Below the pieces are notes generated by a model. That model was not told where the DNA came from. It worked only from the letters and a program-made list of their open reading frames with translations, and ran no database searches. DNA of 64,000 nucleotides from Ignelater luminosus (lineage: Eukaryota; Arthropoda; Insecta; Coleoptera; Elateridae), in contig VTPC01090590.1 of the NCBI GenBank assembly GCA_011009095.1, positions 311,830 through 375,829 of the forward strand. The letters run 5' to 3'. A program made the position numbers and the translations under genes. Every line of letters starts with the position of its first letter. Within the stretch, counting starts at the first letter, position 1. This document shows positions 1 through 11,900 of the stretch, piece by piece.

Positions 1-233
1 AATAACTATTAAAAGATGTGTGTTTGATGTAATATTGATTTATTAACCTTATAGCAGGTGTTTTGAAACTCTCAAAGTCTAGTAAGAAATCTTTAATTGT
101 TAAATGACTTTTTCAAAATGAGTGTAATAGTTTTATAAGCCGCACTCGACTTCTAGACTTTTGTAACACCCGTTATATTGTTATAATGGTCTTTATATTT
201 TTATAAAGCATTCTTGTAATATTTTATTTTCAG

Positions 234-722
234 ATGTGCCCATGGCTCAAAGTATACAATGCTTTAAATGTACAATAGTAGCACCCCCGGCTTTTCCGAA
301 TGAACCAAAACGGCTGTGTTCTAGTTTCGACTACTCAGATCATTATATAGTAGATTGTCCTTATTCGACATTTTGCATGAGGAAAACTTATGTAGTCGAT
401 TTAAACGAAAGTAAGAGAAGCTTCTGTATCCGTTGTTGTGATTCAAACCTTAATTTTAACGCTTAGCATTTTAGTATGAAAAATTTAAACGATATAAAAT
501 TAATCACTTTATATTTTTACAGACTTAATTAATGGGACTATAAGAGACTGTGCTTTACAAAAGAATGTTATTCAAGTCTATGAAGATGAAAAATGGCAGA
601 GAAAAGTTTTAATTGAAGAACCTTACAAGGAGGGTTGTTTAGAGATCAACGACAAAGGTCAAAGATTGTCTAATATCACATATAGTTATTGCAAAGGTGA
701 TCTTTGCAATGGCAGGCTCTAG
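234..722 (+). CDS. Ly6/uPAR-like secreted protein, 3' part (two exons)
   Basis: Two exons join cleanly: 234-410, then after a GT-AG intron (411-522) 523-722, ending in TAG. The product is cysteine-rich, with an N-terminal CFKC pair and a C-terminal CKGDLCNG, the LxCxxC...CNG layout of the three-finger Ly6/uPAR fold. Insect members of this family (Quiver, Crooked, Boudin types) act as GPI-anchored or secreted regulators at the cell surface or in septate junctions. The exon enters in phase with two bases (AT) completing a codon, so the signal-peptide exon lies upstream, in the first 230 bases or outside the window. I could not identify it. The protein stops at NGRL directly after the CNG motif, with no hydrophobic tail, so a secreted form is more likely than a GPI-anchored one. 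A continuous reading past 410 only reads through the intron. Which Ly6 paralogue this is cannot be told. Confidence 0.72.
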
Positions 723-969
723 AACACAGAAAACAATATTTATTATTTTATTAACTGTGATGTATAATTATGTCATTGCAAGATTCTTTGATAATCATTG
801 ATATGTATAACTTATTATAATAATCTAAATATTTAACAAAAGTTTTTATTGATATCATGTTTTTAAGTGCCTAAAATATAAGAACAAAATACATTGATAT
901 CGACTGCCTCTAGTAATAAGTAATGTTTAGATAAACAACACTGTGATGTTTTTTAGAATAATTTACTTA
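723..969. other. 3' flank of the Ly6-like gene, no gene seen
   Basis: AT-rich sequence after the stop codon, probably 3' UTR and spacer. Nothing coding or structured was recognised before the poly-T run (about 969-980), which marks the 3' tail of the minus-strand LINE that follows. Confidence 0.5.
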
Positions 970-3562
970 TTCTTTTTTTTATTGAGTGTATCTTAGCAAT
1001 CAGAATGACAATACATCCTATGAGCTAGTGTGCTGTCGTGATTGACGGGATGAGGGCCCTTCCAATGAGGGAACCTCTTAGTCCGACTTCATGTCAACTG
1101 GCCATAACCATTTTAATCTTCTAGTAGGTGGCATCTGAAGTAGCTGCGGTAAGAGTAGATTGGGGTGGGTTTCTAGTTTGCTGTAGTATTTGGAACTTCG
1201 AGCATTAATTACTTCAGTGACAAATGGAACTTTCAAGTCCTGGTAAAGCGTTTGGTTGGACACATACCATGGTACATTCGTAAGCATGCGTAATATTTTG
1301 GATTGGCGCCTTTGGATAATGGAAATGCTTGATTTACTTGCGCACTCCATAGTTCAATTCCATACGTCCATATGGGTTTAAGTATGCTAGTATAGAGTAG
1401 GAGCTTGTTTTCTAGACATAAATTGGATGTTTTGCCTATTAGCCAATATAGTTCTTTCACTTTCAGGTCTATCTGTTTCCTCTTCTTCCTGATGTGCTTT
1501 TTCCATGTAAGTCTGGAGTCCAGATGGAAACCGAAATACTTTGTGGACTGGCTTATTGGAATTACTTCATTGTTGATGTATAGTGGTAGACAGCGATCTT
1601 TTCTTAATGTGAAATCGACTTGTTTAGATTTGGTCGTATTCATTCTAATTTTCCATTTTCTTAGCCATTGTTGTAGCAGTAGTAAATGATGCTGTAGAAT
1701 ATTGGATGCTCTTGCTGGATCGGCGTGTGTCGTTAGAAGAACGGTGTCATCTGCAAAAGTCCCTACTGTGGTACTTCGAGAAGTTGGCATATCGGCTGTA
1801 TATAACACGTCCAGGATTGGTCCCAGCACGCTTCCTTGGGGAACTCCAGATTTGCTAAGGTAATTCTTGGATGTTTCATCATTCACCTTGGTTCTAAACT
1901 GCCTGCTGGTTATGTAGGGTTTGAGGTGTCTATAATACTTTAACGGGAGGATCTTTGCAATTTTGTAAAGTAATCCAATGTGCCAGACTTTATCAAATGC
2001 TTGAATGACGTCTAAGAATACAGCTGTGCAGTATTTCTTTTGTTCAAATGTGAGGTATATTTCATGTGTTATACGATGAACTTGCTGGACAGTTAAATGA
2101 CCTTGTCTAAATCCAAATTGATGCTCTGGAATCCATTCCTCTGCTGGTAGTGTTTATCCTGTGCAATAGTAATCTTTCTAGAAGTTTGGATACAACTGGT
2201 AGAAGACTGATTGGTGTATATGACGAAACTTTATTTGGGTTTTTTCCTGGTTTCGGAATGAATATTATCTCAGCAGTTTTTAGTTGTTTGGGCCAGTAGT
2301 TGAGCCGTAGGAGTGCAATGAATAAAAATAATTGAAAAGTCATGCCTTTCTTAGGGAGTTTTTTTAATATTTTCGGGGTTACTTCATCTATACCTGGGGC
2401 TTTCCTTGTGCTTAACAGATCAATTTCTTGTTGCAATTCTGTAGCAGTAAGTGATTTAACTGGTAGTAGATTAAGAGGTATATTAGAGAGGTGTCTAGCT
2501 ATTTCGTCGTCTACTTTGTCATCATTTTGTGTAAATGTAATAGCTAGGTGGTCAGCAAATAACTTCACTTTTTCCTTGTCACTCCTTGCCCACTCAGCAG
2601 CAGGAAGATAAGAGTTGCGTACATGGGGGTTCTGTAGTTTTGGCTTTTTCCTAGATTTAATTGGTTTCCACATAGTGTTATCGAATCTGTTAAGATTGTT
2701 TACGTATTCGTTGAACAATTTTTCTCGTAGGTCACGGATTCTCGCTTTTAACTGATTACTTATTCGGTTATAGGTGGTTCGATCAGCTGGTGCTTGTGTT
2801 CGCTGCCATCTAGCTCTGGTTCTCCGTTTTTCTGCTAAGTTTTTTTAAGTTCCACTGATAACATGTTCAGAGTGCATTGTGCAGATTGTTTTGTAGTGGC
2901 TCGTTGAGCTGCTTCAACAACAACGTCTGCAAATGTTGCTATTGCTTTGTCAACTTCATTGGGTTCTTTTAAATTTGTATTTAGTTTCACTTTTTTATAA
3001 TTTGACTTCGATATTCATCCCAGTTAGTCTGCTTGTTATGTAGCTTTGTATGTGTTTGTTTTAATATAATAGTCGTACTTATCGTGGCAATTATGGGTGA
3101 GTAGTCGGATGAGAGATCATAGCTCGGCGTAACATCCATGTAAGGTACTACTATTCCAGAAGTCACAAAGAAATCAAGAATATCTGGAATTTTTGCTGGA
3201 TCTATTGGCCAATATGTTGGGCTGCCTGTTGACAAGTATGAATAGTTTTTATTATGGATCATGGCTGCTATTTCTCTGCCTTTGGTTGTTATAATGCGAG
3301 ACCCCCACAGGGTGTGCTTGCTGTTGTACTCGTCCCCTGCAATTAATTTTGGACCTAGTGTGTCAAAGAAGTGGCTACAATTTTCTTTCTTTAAATTATG
3401 GCGTGGTGGACAATAGACGGCAGCTACTGAGAGCTCTTGAGTCTCCAATTGAACCTTTACTATTGTGGCTTGTAAGTAATCCCGTTGGTAGTTAGACATT
3501 TCATGATGTTTTATTGAGTTTCGTATAAGTATTGCGGTGCCAGCGTGTTCAATTGGTATATA
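970..3562 (-). mobile_element. Jockey-like non-LTR retrotransposon, 5'-truncated and decayed
   Basis: On the minus strand, from high to low coordinates, are the apurinic-type endonuclease (about 3562-2987, with GTAILIRNS, an AVYCPP motif and AGDEYNSKHTLWGS), the linker and palm region of reverse transcriptase (2718-2107, with KAPGIDEVTPKILKKLP and PKPGKNP), the catalytic core (1886-1233, with SGVPQGSVLGP and FADD) and the Jockey-type C-terminus (1350-1078, with SKILRMLTNVPWYVSNQT). Several frameshifts and stops break it into these pieces, and the usual AGDFN endonuclease motif reads AGDEYN, so it is dead. No ORF1 is present, so the copy is 5'-truncated. A poly-T run near 970-980 is its poly-A tail on this strand. 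Confidence 0.85.
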
Positions 3563-3819
3563 CAGCGTCGGCTGAAGAGCCAGGCTTGTGGGGCAACTGC
3601 CCAGGGCCCCGTTCTTGCATTGGCCTCGCGCCTTGAGGGGAAAAGAATTAATTATTTGTATCGATAGTTCAGAATAAATAAAATTTCTAATTTCTTCTAA
3701 ATATTTAAGATAAATGAATTATGCTATCTCTGAAAAAGCAGTGTTTCTTCTTTTTTGTATTTTAAGGGCTCTGCAAAATGTTGTTGCCCTGAGCCCCGCA
3801 AAACTTCCAGCCGGCCTTG
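3563..3819. mobile_element. hAT-type MITE inserted in LINE sequence
   Basis: A 257-bp insert has imperfect inverted ends: the left starts CAGCGTCGGCTG and the right, reversed, starts CAAGGCCGGCTG. Both then run into a GC-rich GGGGC block. It is flanked by 8-bp direct repeats, GGTATATA (3555-3562) and GGTGTATA (3820-3827), with one mismatch. An 8-bp duplication is the hAT signature. There is no coding potential, so it is non-autonomous. Removing it joins the Jockey endonuclease to the LINE fragment on the right. Confidence 0.6.
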
Positions 3820-3945
3820 GGTGTATATCTATTAGACCTTGTAATGACACGCATTCCGCGATTTTGTAGCCTTTGCAGCTTCTGTAGCTGAATCTCGCTC
3901 ACCATAAAGAAGACAGAGCTACAATAATCAAAAAACGGTTATTAT
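3820..3945 (-). mobile_element. LINE reverse-transcriptase C-terminal fragment (CR1-like)
   Basis: Minus-strand reading from about 3945 gives FDYCSSVFFMVSE followed by QLQKLQRLQNRGMRVITR. This is the conserved 'LQxLQNRAxR' segment just after the reverse-transcriptase domain of CR1/Jockey-related LINEs. It is only about 40 codons long and ends at the hAT insertion. It may be an older element into which the Jockey copy landed. Confidence 0.5.
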
Positions 3946-4192
3946 TTACGCTACGTCGATTTTCAAACGTGAGGTGAATGTGAAGTTCAATATGAACGCA
4001 ATACGTGAGCTTTTAAAAAAAATTTTTTAAGATCAAGGAGTACTTAAAGCTATTATTCACATTAAGATAACATGACATTTCACCAAACAAAAACCATAAC
4101 AAAATCTTAAAAAATAATTAAAAGTTTTGAATTTCCTTATTTTTTTTAATATTCAAAGAACTTCGAAGGAGTCGTTACTGAATTTGCGAAGT

Positions 4193-4640
4193 CCCATATA
4201 GCATACGGACATCCTATGGATGTCCATTGGACGTCCAAATGTCTGCGGATGGATGTCCAGTGGACGTCCAAATTTCTGCAGATGGATGTCCAGTAAACGT
4301 CCTTTTGTCACAAGTTTGGACATCCTACGGACGTCCGTTACTGGACGTAATTTGTACATTCTTTGGTACGTAATTTGGACATAATTCGGACAATTTTTGG
4401 ACATAATTCGGATGATTTTTGGACATACATAATTCGGACGATGTTTGGACATAATCTGAACGACCTCTGGGCATAATTTGGACGGTTTTAGATGACAAAT
4501 AGATGTGAACGTCTACCAACGGTCGTCCAGTGGAAGTCCAAACACGGACGTCCAATGGATGTCCAATTTACGTCCATGGACGTCGGGACGAAATTTGGAT
4601 GACAAATGGACGTCCAGTGGACGTCCGGTGCTATATGGGG
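4193..4640. mobile_element. Non-autonomous DNA element built of palindromic GGACGTCC repeats
   Basis: The ends are inverted: the left reads CCCATATAGCATACGGACATCC and the reverse complement of the right end reads CCCATATAGCACCGGACGTCC. Inside, variants of the self-complementary 10-mer TGGACGTCCA recur many times in both end regions. The centre (about 4370-4490) holds five degenerate tandem copies of a 21-24-bp unit related to TTTGGACATAATTCGGACGAT. Short open frames across it are simply repeats read in different phases. The target duplication is too short or decayed to call, so the superfamily is unassigned. Confidence 0.6.
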
Positions 4641-5599
4641 TCTGTCTGCATGTCTGCATGTCTTGTAGTGTTTTCGTTTTTTGATAACTCTTCGGGAACA
4701 TGGTCAAAATGGCCGCCGAAGTTTGAAGAAAAGTAACAAAACGAAGTTCGTTGTGGTTATGCTTTGCATTTCCAGATGTTTTGCTTTATGAACGTACACC
4801 TTGGGGTACAACGATCTGTGTCTTTCTTGTCAATTATCAACCATATTCTCCATCTCTATTAAGTCAAGTATTGTAGCTATTAGAAAGTTAAAATACAAAT
4901 TGCAATGAATAGAAAAAAAACAGATACTGCTCCGAATGTACGTCATGCGTACGTTCTCTGTTTTATATTAGTACGTGTAAATGAGATAGTGAGTCTAAGC
5001 AATCTTTAATCATAACAAATTTCTTCCATGTTAAAAATTCTGTGCTCCTAATAACTAAACACGCGTTGTTTATAATTTTCTAAGAAATCCATTACAGTTT
5101 TTAAAGCATAAACGCAAATTAACAAACTAGTGATGATATAAAATAAGACACAATATCACAACGCAGTAGCTTAGGAAAAGATAGTTTTTCCAGGTTCGAG
5201 GTATTAAAGAAGTAAATTTTGAAGCTAAGTTTTTAGAAGCTGCATTTCGTTCAAAAGCGTTTTTGTACATATAAACATTTTTTCTTGAAATAAACCTTAA
5301 GGAATCGTTCCTTCAATACGTAAAGAGAAACTTCTAAGATGTTGGAGCTAAAACCTTTCCACAAATGTAATATATTCACTTGAATATAGGTACAAGAGAA
5401 GGATAGGGTGACCATATTATTTCGGCACAAAAGCAGGGCATAGGAGAAGGGGTCCCCCTCGGGATCTAAAACGAGCACGTACGACCCCATTGAAAATCCA
5501 GTATCAAAATGGGGTATCCCCTTTAGATTTCCGAGGCAGCCACGGGAAAATCCCCATTGACTTTCAAAAGGAGAAACCAAGACAACAACAGACATCGTA
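4641..5599. other. Spacer with possible TE end near 5405
   Basis: Mostly AT-rich with no recognisable gene. From about 5405 to 5600 the base composition shifts to GC-richer sequence beginning TAGGGTGACCAT, which resembles a hAT-type terminus. No matching right end is visible before the LINE that follows. The open frames here look incidental. Confidence 0.35.
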
Positions 5600-8038
5600 C
5601 TTTATGTATTGGTACAAGTACTACTGTTGTACAATCTTTCTGGCACTTGTTTTTGGTCCCATGCTGTTTTTATCAATTTATGAAGGTACTGTACTGCTGC
5701 TTCCTTATACATTTTATCCATTCTGATTTTATTTGATCATTGCCAGCTGCTTTTCCATTTTTCAAACGTTTTATAGCTTCGTTCAATTCAAATATTGTTA
5801 TATTCTCTAGTTTATTTTCCATTACCGCCTGGCTGTCTTCTTCTAGATTGTCATCTTCTGCAGCTGATGATTCTAAAAGTTTCATGAAATACTCTTTCCA
5901 TCTTTGTACAATGTCTTGCGGTTTTGTCAATACTTCTTCGTTTCTATCTGAGTTAGCCCCCTCTTTCCTCTCATATTTTTGAGTACTTTATAAAATAGTT
6001 TCTGGTTGTCTTTGCTGTCCTTTTCCATTTTCATCCCAAACTCTTCCCATTCTTTCAATTTTGCCTTTTTTACCATATCTTTAACTAGTCTCCTTTTTTC
6101 TTTATACATTTCATAGTTTTGTATATTCTTGTCTTCTAAATATGTTTTCCATTTTAGTTTCTTTTCTTTAATGGCTACTTTTAGGTCTGTGTTCCACCAG
6201 CTGGTTCGTTTTTTTGTTCCTCCCGTTTTTGTATATCCACAAGCTTCTTCAATTGCTTGGTATAAAGTTTTCTTGAAGAATTTCTATTGGTCTTTGATAT
6301 AGTTCCCTTCTAGCTATTTTCCATTAAATTTTTCTTGAGTGATTTGTATAAAGTTGTTTCTTATATTTTTTTTCAGCTAGCTTGTATATTTTTATTGTTT
6401 TTCCCTCTGGTATAGACATTTTCCATTTACTATTTCCTACATAGCGTATATCTTTAATTTTTCCTACCATCAGGTAGTGGTCGCTACCTATTTCAGCATT
6501 TCTGTTAACTTTAACGTTTTGTACTCTTCTTCTACAGCTCTTTTCTATTATGATATAGTCTATGATAAACTTTTCATTTCGTCCTGGCTCCTTGCGTGCG
6601 TATTTATGTGTGCCTTTGTGTTGGAAAAATATATTCATTATTAGCAGGTCGTTTTGCATGCAAAATCCTATTAGTCGTTGTCCATTTCAGTTTTTTGTAG
6701 TTTCTCCAAATTTTCCTAAAACGTCATTGCTGTCGAACATGTCGTTTCCCACCCTTGCATTTAAGTTTCCAACTATTAAAATTGGACTGGTTCTATTTAT
6801 ATACACTCCTTGCAACTTATCCCGAAATTCATCTTCCTTTTCTTTACTTTATTTATCTAGTTTTGTTCTAATTACCATAATTCTCTCGTTAATCCCTTCC
6901 CACGCCATAACATTGTTTGAAAAAATCTGTTTAACAATACAACCTACACCTGCTTGTGCTCGTATTGATCTGTCTACGCCACTGTTCATTAATATGCAAT
7001 CTTCAACTATGACTTCTCCTGTACCTTTTTTTCTTTATTTCTGTTAGTCTCAGATCCATTTTATTGAACTCTTCTATCAATTTGATTTCTTTTCCTGTTA
7101 TGCTCCTTATATTCCATGTGCCAATTTTAAAATTCGTTTTTTTATACTCCTTTTTACCCTTCTTTGTTTTTCTATATTGCTTACATTCTGCTTGTTCTAA
7201 TGTCATATCCATTTTTCTTGCCAGGTCCGCCTCCGTATTTCCTATCCTATTTTCAATAACTATTTTTTGGAGTGATTTTCTCTATTTTTTCTTTATTTCT
7301 ATTCCATCCCCACTCTACCCCATCACTTATCAGTTTATTGTACCCTTAACCGTTTTACTTTTTCTCTTTCGGTTTTTGCCATCAGCCTTAATTGTCTTGG
7401 TTTTTCTCTTTCTTTTTTAGTTTGGCCGTCATTAATGAATACTCTTTCTGTTTTTATATGTCTCAGTTTTGCCTTGTTCTGCATTAATGTTGTTTTATCG
7501 TTTTCATTTTTTAGTTGTACGAGGCCGGTTTTATCACCCAGCTTCGCTGCGATTTTTATTTCCACATCTATATTTAAGTGTTTTTTGACAAAAGTCTTCA
7601 TTGTTTCTTTTAGCACTTTTGTTTCTCGGGCATCGATTTTTAATTCATTTATTACCACATTATTTTTCTTTCTGCTTTTCTCAATTTCTTCTGTTGTGTT
7701 TCTTAAGTATTTCATTTCTTCTCTAATTTCTAGATTTTCTTTTTTAAATTCTTTGTTTTCTTTTTCAATTTTTTGTTCTCTCTTTTTAATTCTGTAAGCA
7801 TATTCATATATGTTTTTTGTTCTTTTCGGATATTATTTAATTCTTGTTTTATATCATCTTGGTTGTCAGTACTTCGTTTCATCATATTATTTTGTCTAAT
7901 TTTCCTTCTTCTTCTTTCTGGGGTTTTATCGGACTTCTTGTTGTTTTTTTTACTTCTTTCGAATCCAGATTCTGTTTCTTTCTGAGCTCTTCTCTTTTTA
8001 CCTGTTCTACCTGCCTAGCAATCTTCGTCACTATCCAT
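5600..8038 (-). mobile_element. Non-LTR retrotransposon (ORF1 plus endonuclease/RT), 3'-truncated and decayed
   Basis: Minus strand, high to low: ORF1 starts at ATG 8038 (MDSDED, then an early TAG), is highly charged and coiled-coil-like, and continues through 7715-7335 with the LINE ORF1 signature KKNNVVINELKI and VFINDGQTKKERE. ORF2 follows with an endonuclease N-terminus (about 7130-7003, FKIGTWNIRSITGKE), an endonuclease C-terminus (6659-6324, IGSDHYL) and the start of reverse transcriptase (5930-5600, LKNGKAAGNDQIKSEWIK and AWDQKQVPERLYN). The RT catalytic core is missing, so the 3' end is lost. Stops and frameshifts are scattered throughout. It is the same family as the plus-strand copy at 9350-11900, and the two lie head-to-head. 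Confidence 0.75.
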
Positions 8039-8769
8039 TTTCTTGCTATTTTCAGGATATACTATATATTTGTAATATCTATGTTTATCCCGTCTTCCCT
8101 TCCTTTCCTGTTTTCTGTGCTAGTTTCCCCTTGGGGATTTTCTTGTATTTACTTTAATTTGTATTAGTCCAAATTATACTTAATAGTGTTCTTTGTGTGT
8201 ATTGTATTATTTACTTGTTAGTATAAATTTATTTAAATACACTCCCGTCTTGTTTGTGCACTATCTTTTTTATACGGCGATAAGAGCGCGTCCATTTTCT
8301 GATTTGTACAGTTCACAATTATTTATTTATATATTTACAGAAGAATTTCACTTTCTACCATTAATTTATTTACATATCAGCACTTCTTTTACAATTGTCT
8401 ATGTCGCTGCACTTTTCCACACAACTCTAAGCACGTAACCGAAAAATGTTATTATATTAAAATAACTTCGGTTTAATTATTTTAATTAGTACGGGATAGC
8501 AACCCAGATCTGTTTTTACACTGTAAAAATGGAAAGAAAGCAAAACCTGAATTCTATAACTTCAAAATGAACAGTCAGTACGGTAATAATGAGTGATATA
8601 CATGCAAATCAATTATTCAACAAAGGAAGATATACGATAACACTACAGTAGCGGGCCAAACTTTTGCATGATTGTCCACCAACCAATTTCATCCACCATA
8701 CAAAAATTACTAGTGGACATTTATGCAAAGCAGGGACTTGAACCCATTCGAGTTTTTATTTCAGTTAAG
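8039..8769. other. Spacer or LINE 5' region
   Basis: AT-rich, with no conserved coding signal. The part up to about 8440 may be the 5' UTR of the minus-strand LINE. Open frames here are low-complexity. Confidence 0.3.
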
Positions 8770-8945
8770 GTTACAATGGACCACTTTCCTATGATTTTAG
8801 ATGCGACCCCACTATCACCAACGTGAGAAAACAAAAGTCGCTTATTTAGAAACATTTAGTTTTTAACTAGATTTTAAATTTCCTAAATAAAGAACTTTTG
8901 TTTTCTCACGTTGGTGAAAGCAGAAAAGTGGTCAATTGTTAATTG
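8770..8945. repeat. Fold-back repeat (MITE-like hairpin)
   Basis: The core arms are 8816-8857 and 8874-8917. The left arm begins CACCAACGTGAGAAAACAAA and the right arm is its near-perfect inverse, with a loop of about 16 bases. A second, shorter match flanks the hairpin (GGACCACTTTCCT on the left, AAAAGTGGTCAATTG on the right). It is an inverted-repeat element of about 175 bp lying between the two head-to-head LINE copies. No target duplication was resolved. Confidence 0.6.
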
Positions 8946-9349
8946 TTTTCCAACTCAAGATTTCGATTAGTTACGACTACACTTTTTACACTTATTAAGT
9001 TATCTGCTACAGTTACTGTTTGTTTAATTTTGAAAATTAAACAGATTTCATTCAACCATTTCTAGAAATCTCATTTCAAACAATAAAAGAATTTAATTTC
9101 TACAATTTCAATCAAACATGCAACATACACATTTTTCTTTTCCAAATATTTCTGGAGACGCCAGTATGTTTAATTTTGAAATTAATCATTTTTACTTCAA
9201 AATCAAACAGGGTTTTCTTTCTAAAGAAAGTCCTCATATGCTACATATTACATATTACAAGATGTTACATATTTTCTCCGTAACATAACTCTTTATTTTC
9301 AAATTTAATAACTTTCATCAAAGATGGGCATAGAATTTCATAATATCAC
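8946..9349. other. AT-rich spacer
   Basis: No gene seen. It contains short repeated stretches such as TTTAATTTTGAAAATTAAAC-like motifs and a CATATTACATATTACA run near 9240. Confidence 0.4.
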
Positions 9350-11900
9350 AAGTCCAAAAGAAAAACTACAAGAGCATAAAAGAGACACATCGACCCCCAA
9401 GTCAAAAAACTGAGAAAAACGAAAAAGATGGAAAAGTGATGACGACTTTAGCAAAAAAAAGGTAACATTAGAAGATGATATGATGACAGACACAAGCAGA
9501 AAAATAATTAATAAGAAAAGTAAAACACAATTTAAGATAAAAAATAAACAAAAACAAGAAATTATGGGAATAGACAGGTGGGATGTAAGAAGTATAAATG
9601 GAAAAGAGGAAGAAATTGTGGAGAAAATGATAAAACACAAAGTGCAATCACTAGGAATTACAAAAACAAAAAAAGAAAAGGTATAAGGAGAATGAATACA
9701 CAAGAGATATTGGCTGTTCTGGTCTGGAGTAGAAGAAAAAGAAGGAGCAAAAGAAGGAATAGGAATGATTATACCACCAGATCAGTTGAAAAACGTAATT
9801 AATGAAGAATATTTGTAAATGAGAGAATCCTAAAGATAGAAATGAAACTATTAAATGAAGAGATATGGGCAATAATCATAGTCTACGGAGTAATTAAAGA
9901 TGCAAGGAAAAAGAACAAAGATAATTTCTATAAAGAATTGCAGAGAGTAATTGATGAAGGAGATAATATGATCATAATGGGAGATTTAAACAGCAAAATA
10001 GCAAACCAAAATAAAGGAATAGAACAATGCTTGGGAAAAAAAGAAGAAACAAAAATAACAACGGAGAAAAATAATAGAAATGTATATGGAAAATGAATTA
10101 ATAATAAGCAATACAAAGTTTATACATAAGGACATTCATATAAGTATACAAGAGAAGAACCTAGTAAAAAGGAAAAATCTTTAATTGATTATTTTCTAAT
10201 AAAGAAGAGAAAATGGAAAATAGTAAAAGATGTAAAAGTTTCAAGAAAAGCGGAAATAGGAAGTGACCACTATTTGGCAAAATTGGACCTGATAAAGCAA
10301 AAAAGAGGGAAAACAGAAAGAAGAAGACAAAAAATAAAGTTGAAAATAGAAAGTTATAAAGTAAAAGAAATAAAATATCAAGAGATATTAAACAAAAAAT
10401 TTGAGGAATTGAACGGAAATGGAATAAATTCAAAAACAGTCTATTAGATGATACAGCAAGGGAATGCTGTGGAGATACAAAAATAACAAACAAACATATA
10501 AAAAGAACAGATTGGTGAACCACAGAAGTTAAATGAATTGTAAAAGAGAAAAAAGATAGTTGGAAAAGATATATAGAAACAAAGAGCCTAGAAGATTATG
10601 AAGAGTACAAGGAAAAACAGGGAAAAGTCAAGAGAAAGATTACGAAAGCAAAAAAGAAGTCATGGATAGAATTTGGGGAGAAAATGACCAAAAATTAGAG
10701 AGAAAATCAAAAAGTATTCTACGGTACTCTTAAACAACTAAAACAAAAGAAGGAATATAATATGATTAACATAAAAGATAAAGAAGGACCCATAATTACA
10801 GAAAATAATGGACAGATCGTGACAACATTTCCAAGAATTGACACATACAGACATAGGTAAAATGGAAAAAAATAATGAAGAAAAGGTAATACAGAATGTA
10901 GAGCCCATACAAGAAATAATAGAGACAATAAGAAAGATGAAATTGGGAATGGCAGCAGGATTAGACAACATAACACCCAGAATGATAAAATATATGGGAG
11001 AAAAAGAAATAAAACAACTAAACAAACTAATGAACGAGATTATACAAGAAATAAAAATCTCGAAAGATTGGAACTCAGGAATATTATGCCGATATACATA
11101 TAAAAAGGGAGACAAGAGGGATTGTAATAACTATAGAGGAATTACATTAACAAACATTCCTGAAAAGATACTAGCAAGCATATTGGAAAGAAGAATCAGA
11201 AGAATGGCTAAGGAGAGCGCAGAAAACACCAAATGCGGCTTTAGGAAAGGAAAAAGCACACAGGATTTAATATTTGCGATAAGGCAAGCAAGCGAAAAAC
11301 TCATAATTAAAACCAAAGAAATACATGTTTGTTTTTCTAGACTTAGAAAAGGTTTTTGACCGTATAAGAAGGGAAGATACATGGAAAGCTCTAGAAAAAA
11401 GAAATATAAACACAAGAACAATAGAAATAATAAAAGAGATATATAGGAAGAACACGAACGTAGTAAGAACCAATAACGAACAATCTAAAGAATTTGAAAC
11501 AAAGATAGGAGTGAAACAGGGATGCGTGCTAAGTCCATTACTGTTCTTGATAGTACTATAGACGAAGCCATAAAGGAAGCTAAGAAGACAATGAAACCAC
11601 TAAAAATGGAATACTGTCAAATGCAGCAGACATATTGGAGTGAAATGATGTTTGCGAATGATATGGCAATACTAGCTGAAACAGAAGATCTACAATAGAA
11701 TCTAGAAATATTAGACAATGGTAACTGCAGGAGAGAAGAAAAGACATGACATTAAGATAAAAGCAAAAACATTAGAACAAGTGGAAAATTATAAATATTT
11801 AGGAACAATAATTCAAAGTAATGGAAAAATAGATCAAGAAATAAATGAGAGAATGAAAAAGCAGGAAAAATGTTTTATATAATGAGAACAACGTTTCTAG
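9350..11900 (+). mobile_element. Non-LTR retrotransposon ORF2 (endonuclease/RT), decayed
   Basis: Plus strand in order: endonuclease start (9480-9686, with DVRSINGKEEEIVEKM), endonuclease middle (9842-10096, with NMIIMGDLNSKIA), endonuclease end (about 10160-10300, with SLIDYFLIKKRK and EIGSDHYLAK), RT fingers (10838-11359, with MAAGLDNITPRMIKYMG and NYRGITLTNIPEKI, then CGFRKGKSTQD), RT palm after a frameshift at about 11330 (FLDLEKVFDRIRRE, GVKQGCVLSPLLF), and a degenerate catalytic box (FANDMAILAE where FADDxA is expected, near 11650). Many stops and frameshifts make it inactive. Motif-by-motif it is the same family as 5600-8038 on the opposite strand. Confidence 0.78.

Noticed and set aside
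4325-4707. Several overlapping frames in the 4.2-4.7 kb repeat
   Set aside because: Different phases of the same GGACGTCC repeat; no real protein.
7064-8438. Series of plus-strand hydrophobic frames (Phe/Ser/Leu-rich)
   Set aside because: They are the antisense of the Lys/Glu-rich LINE ORF1 and ORF2 on the minus strand.
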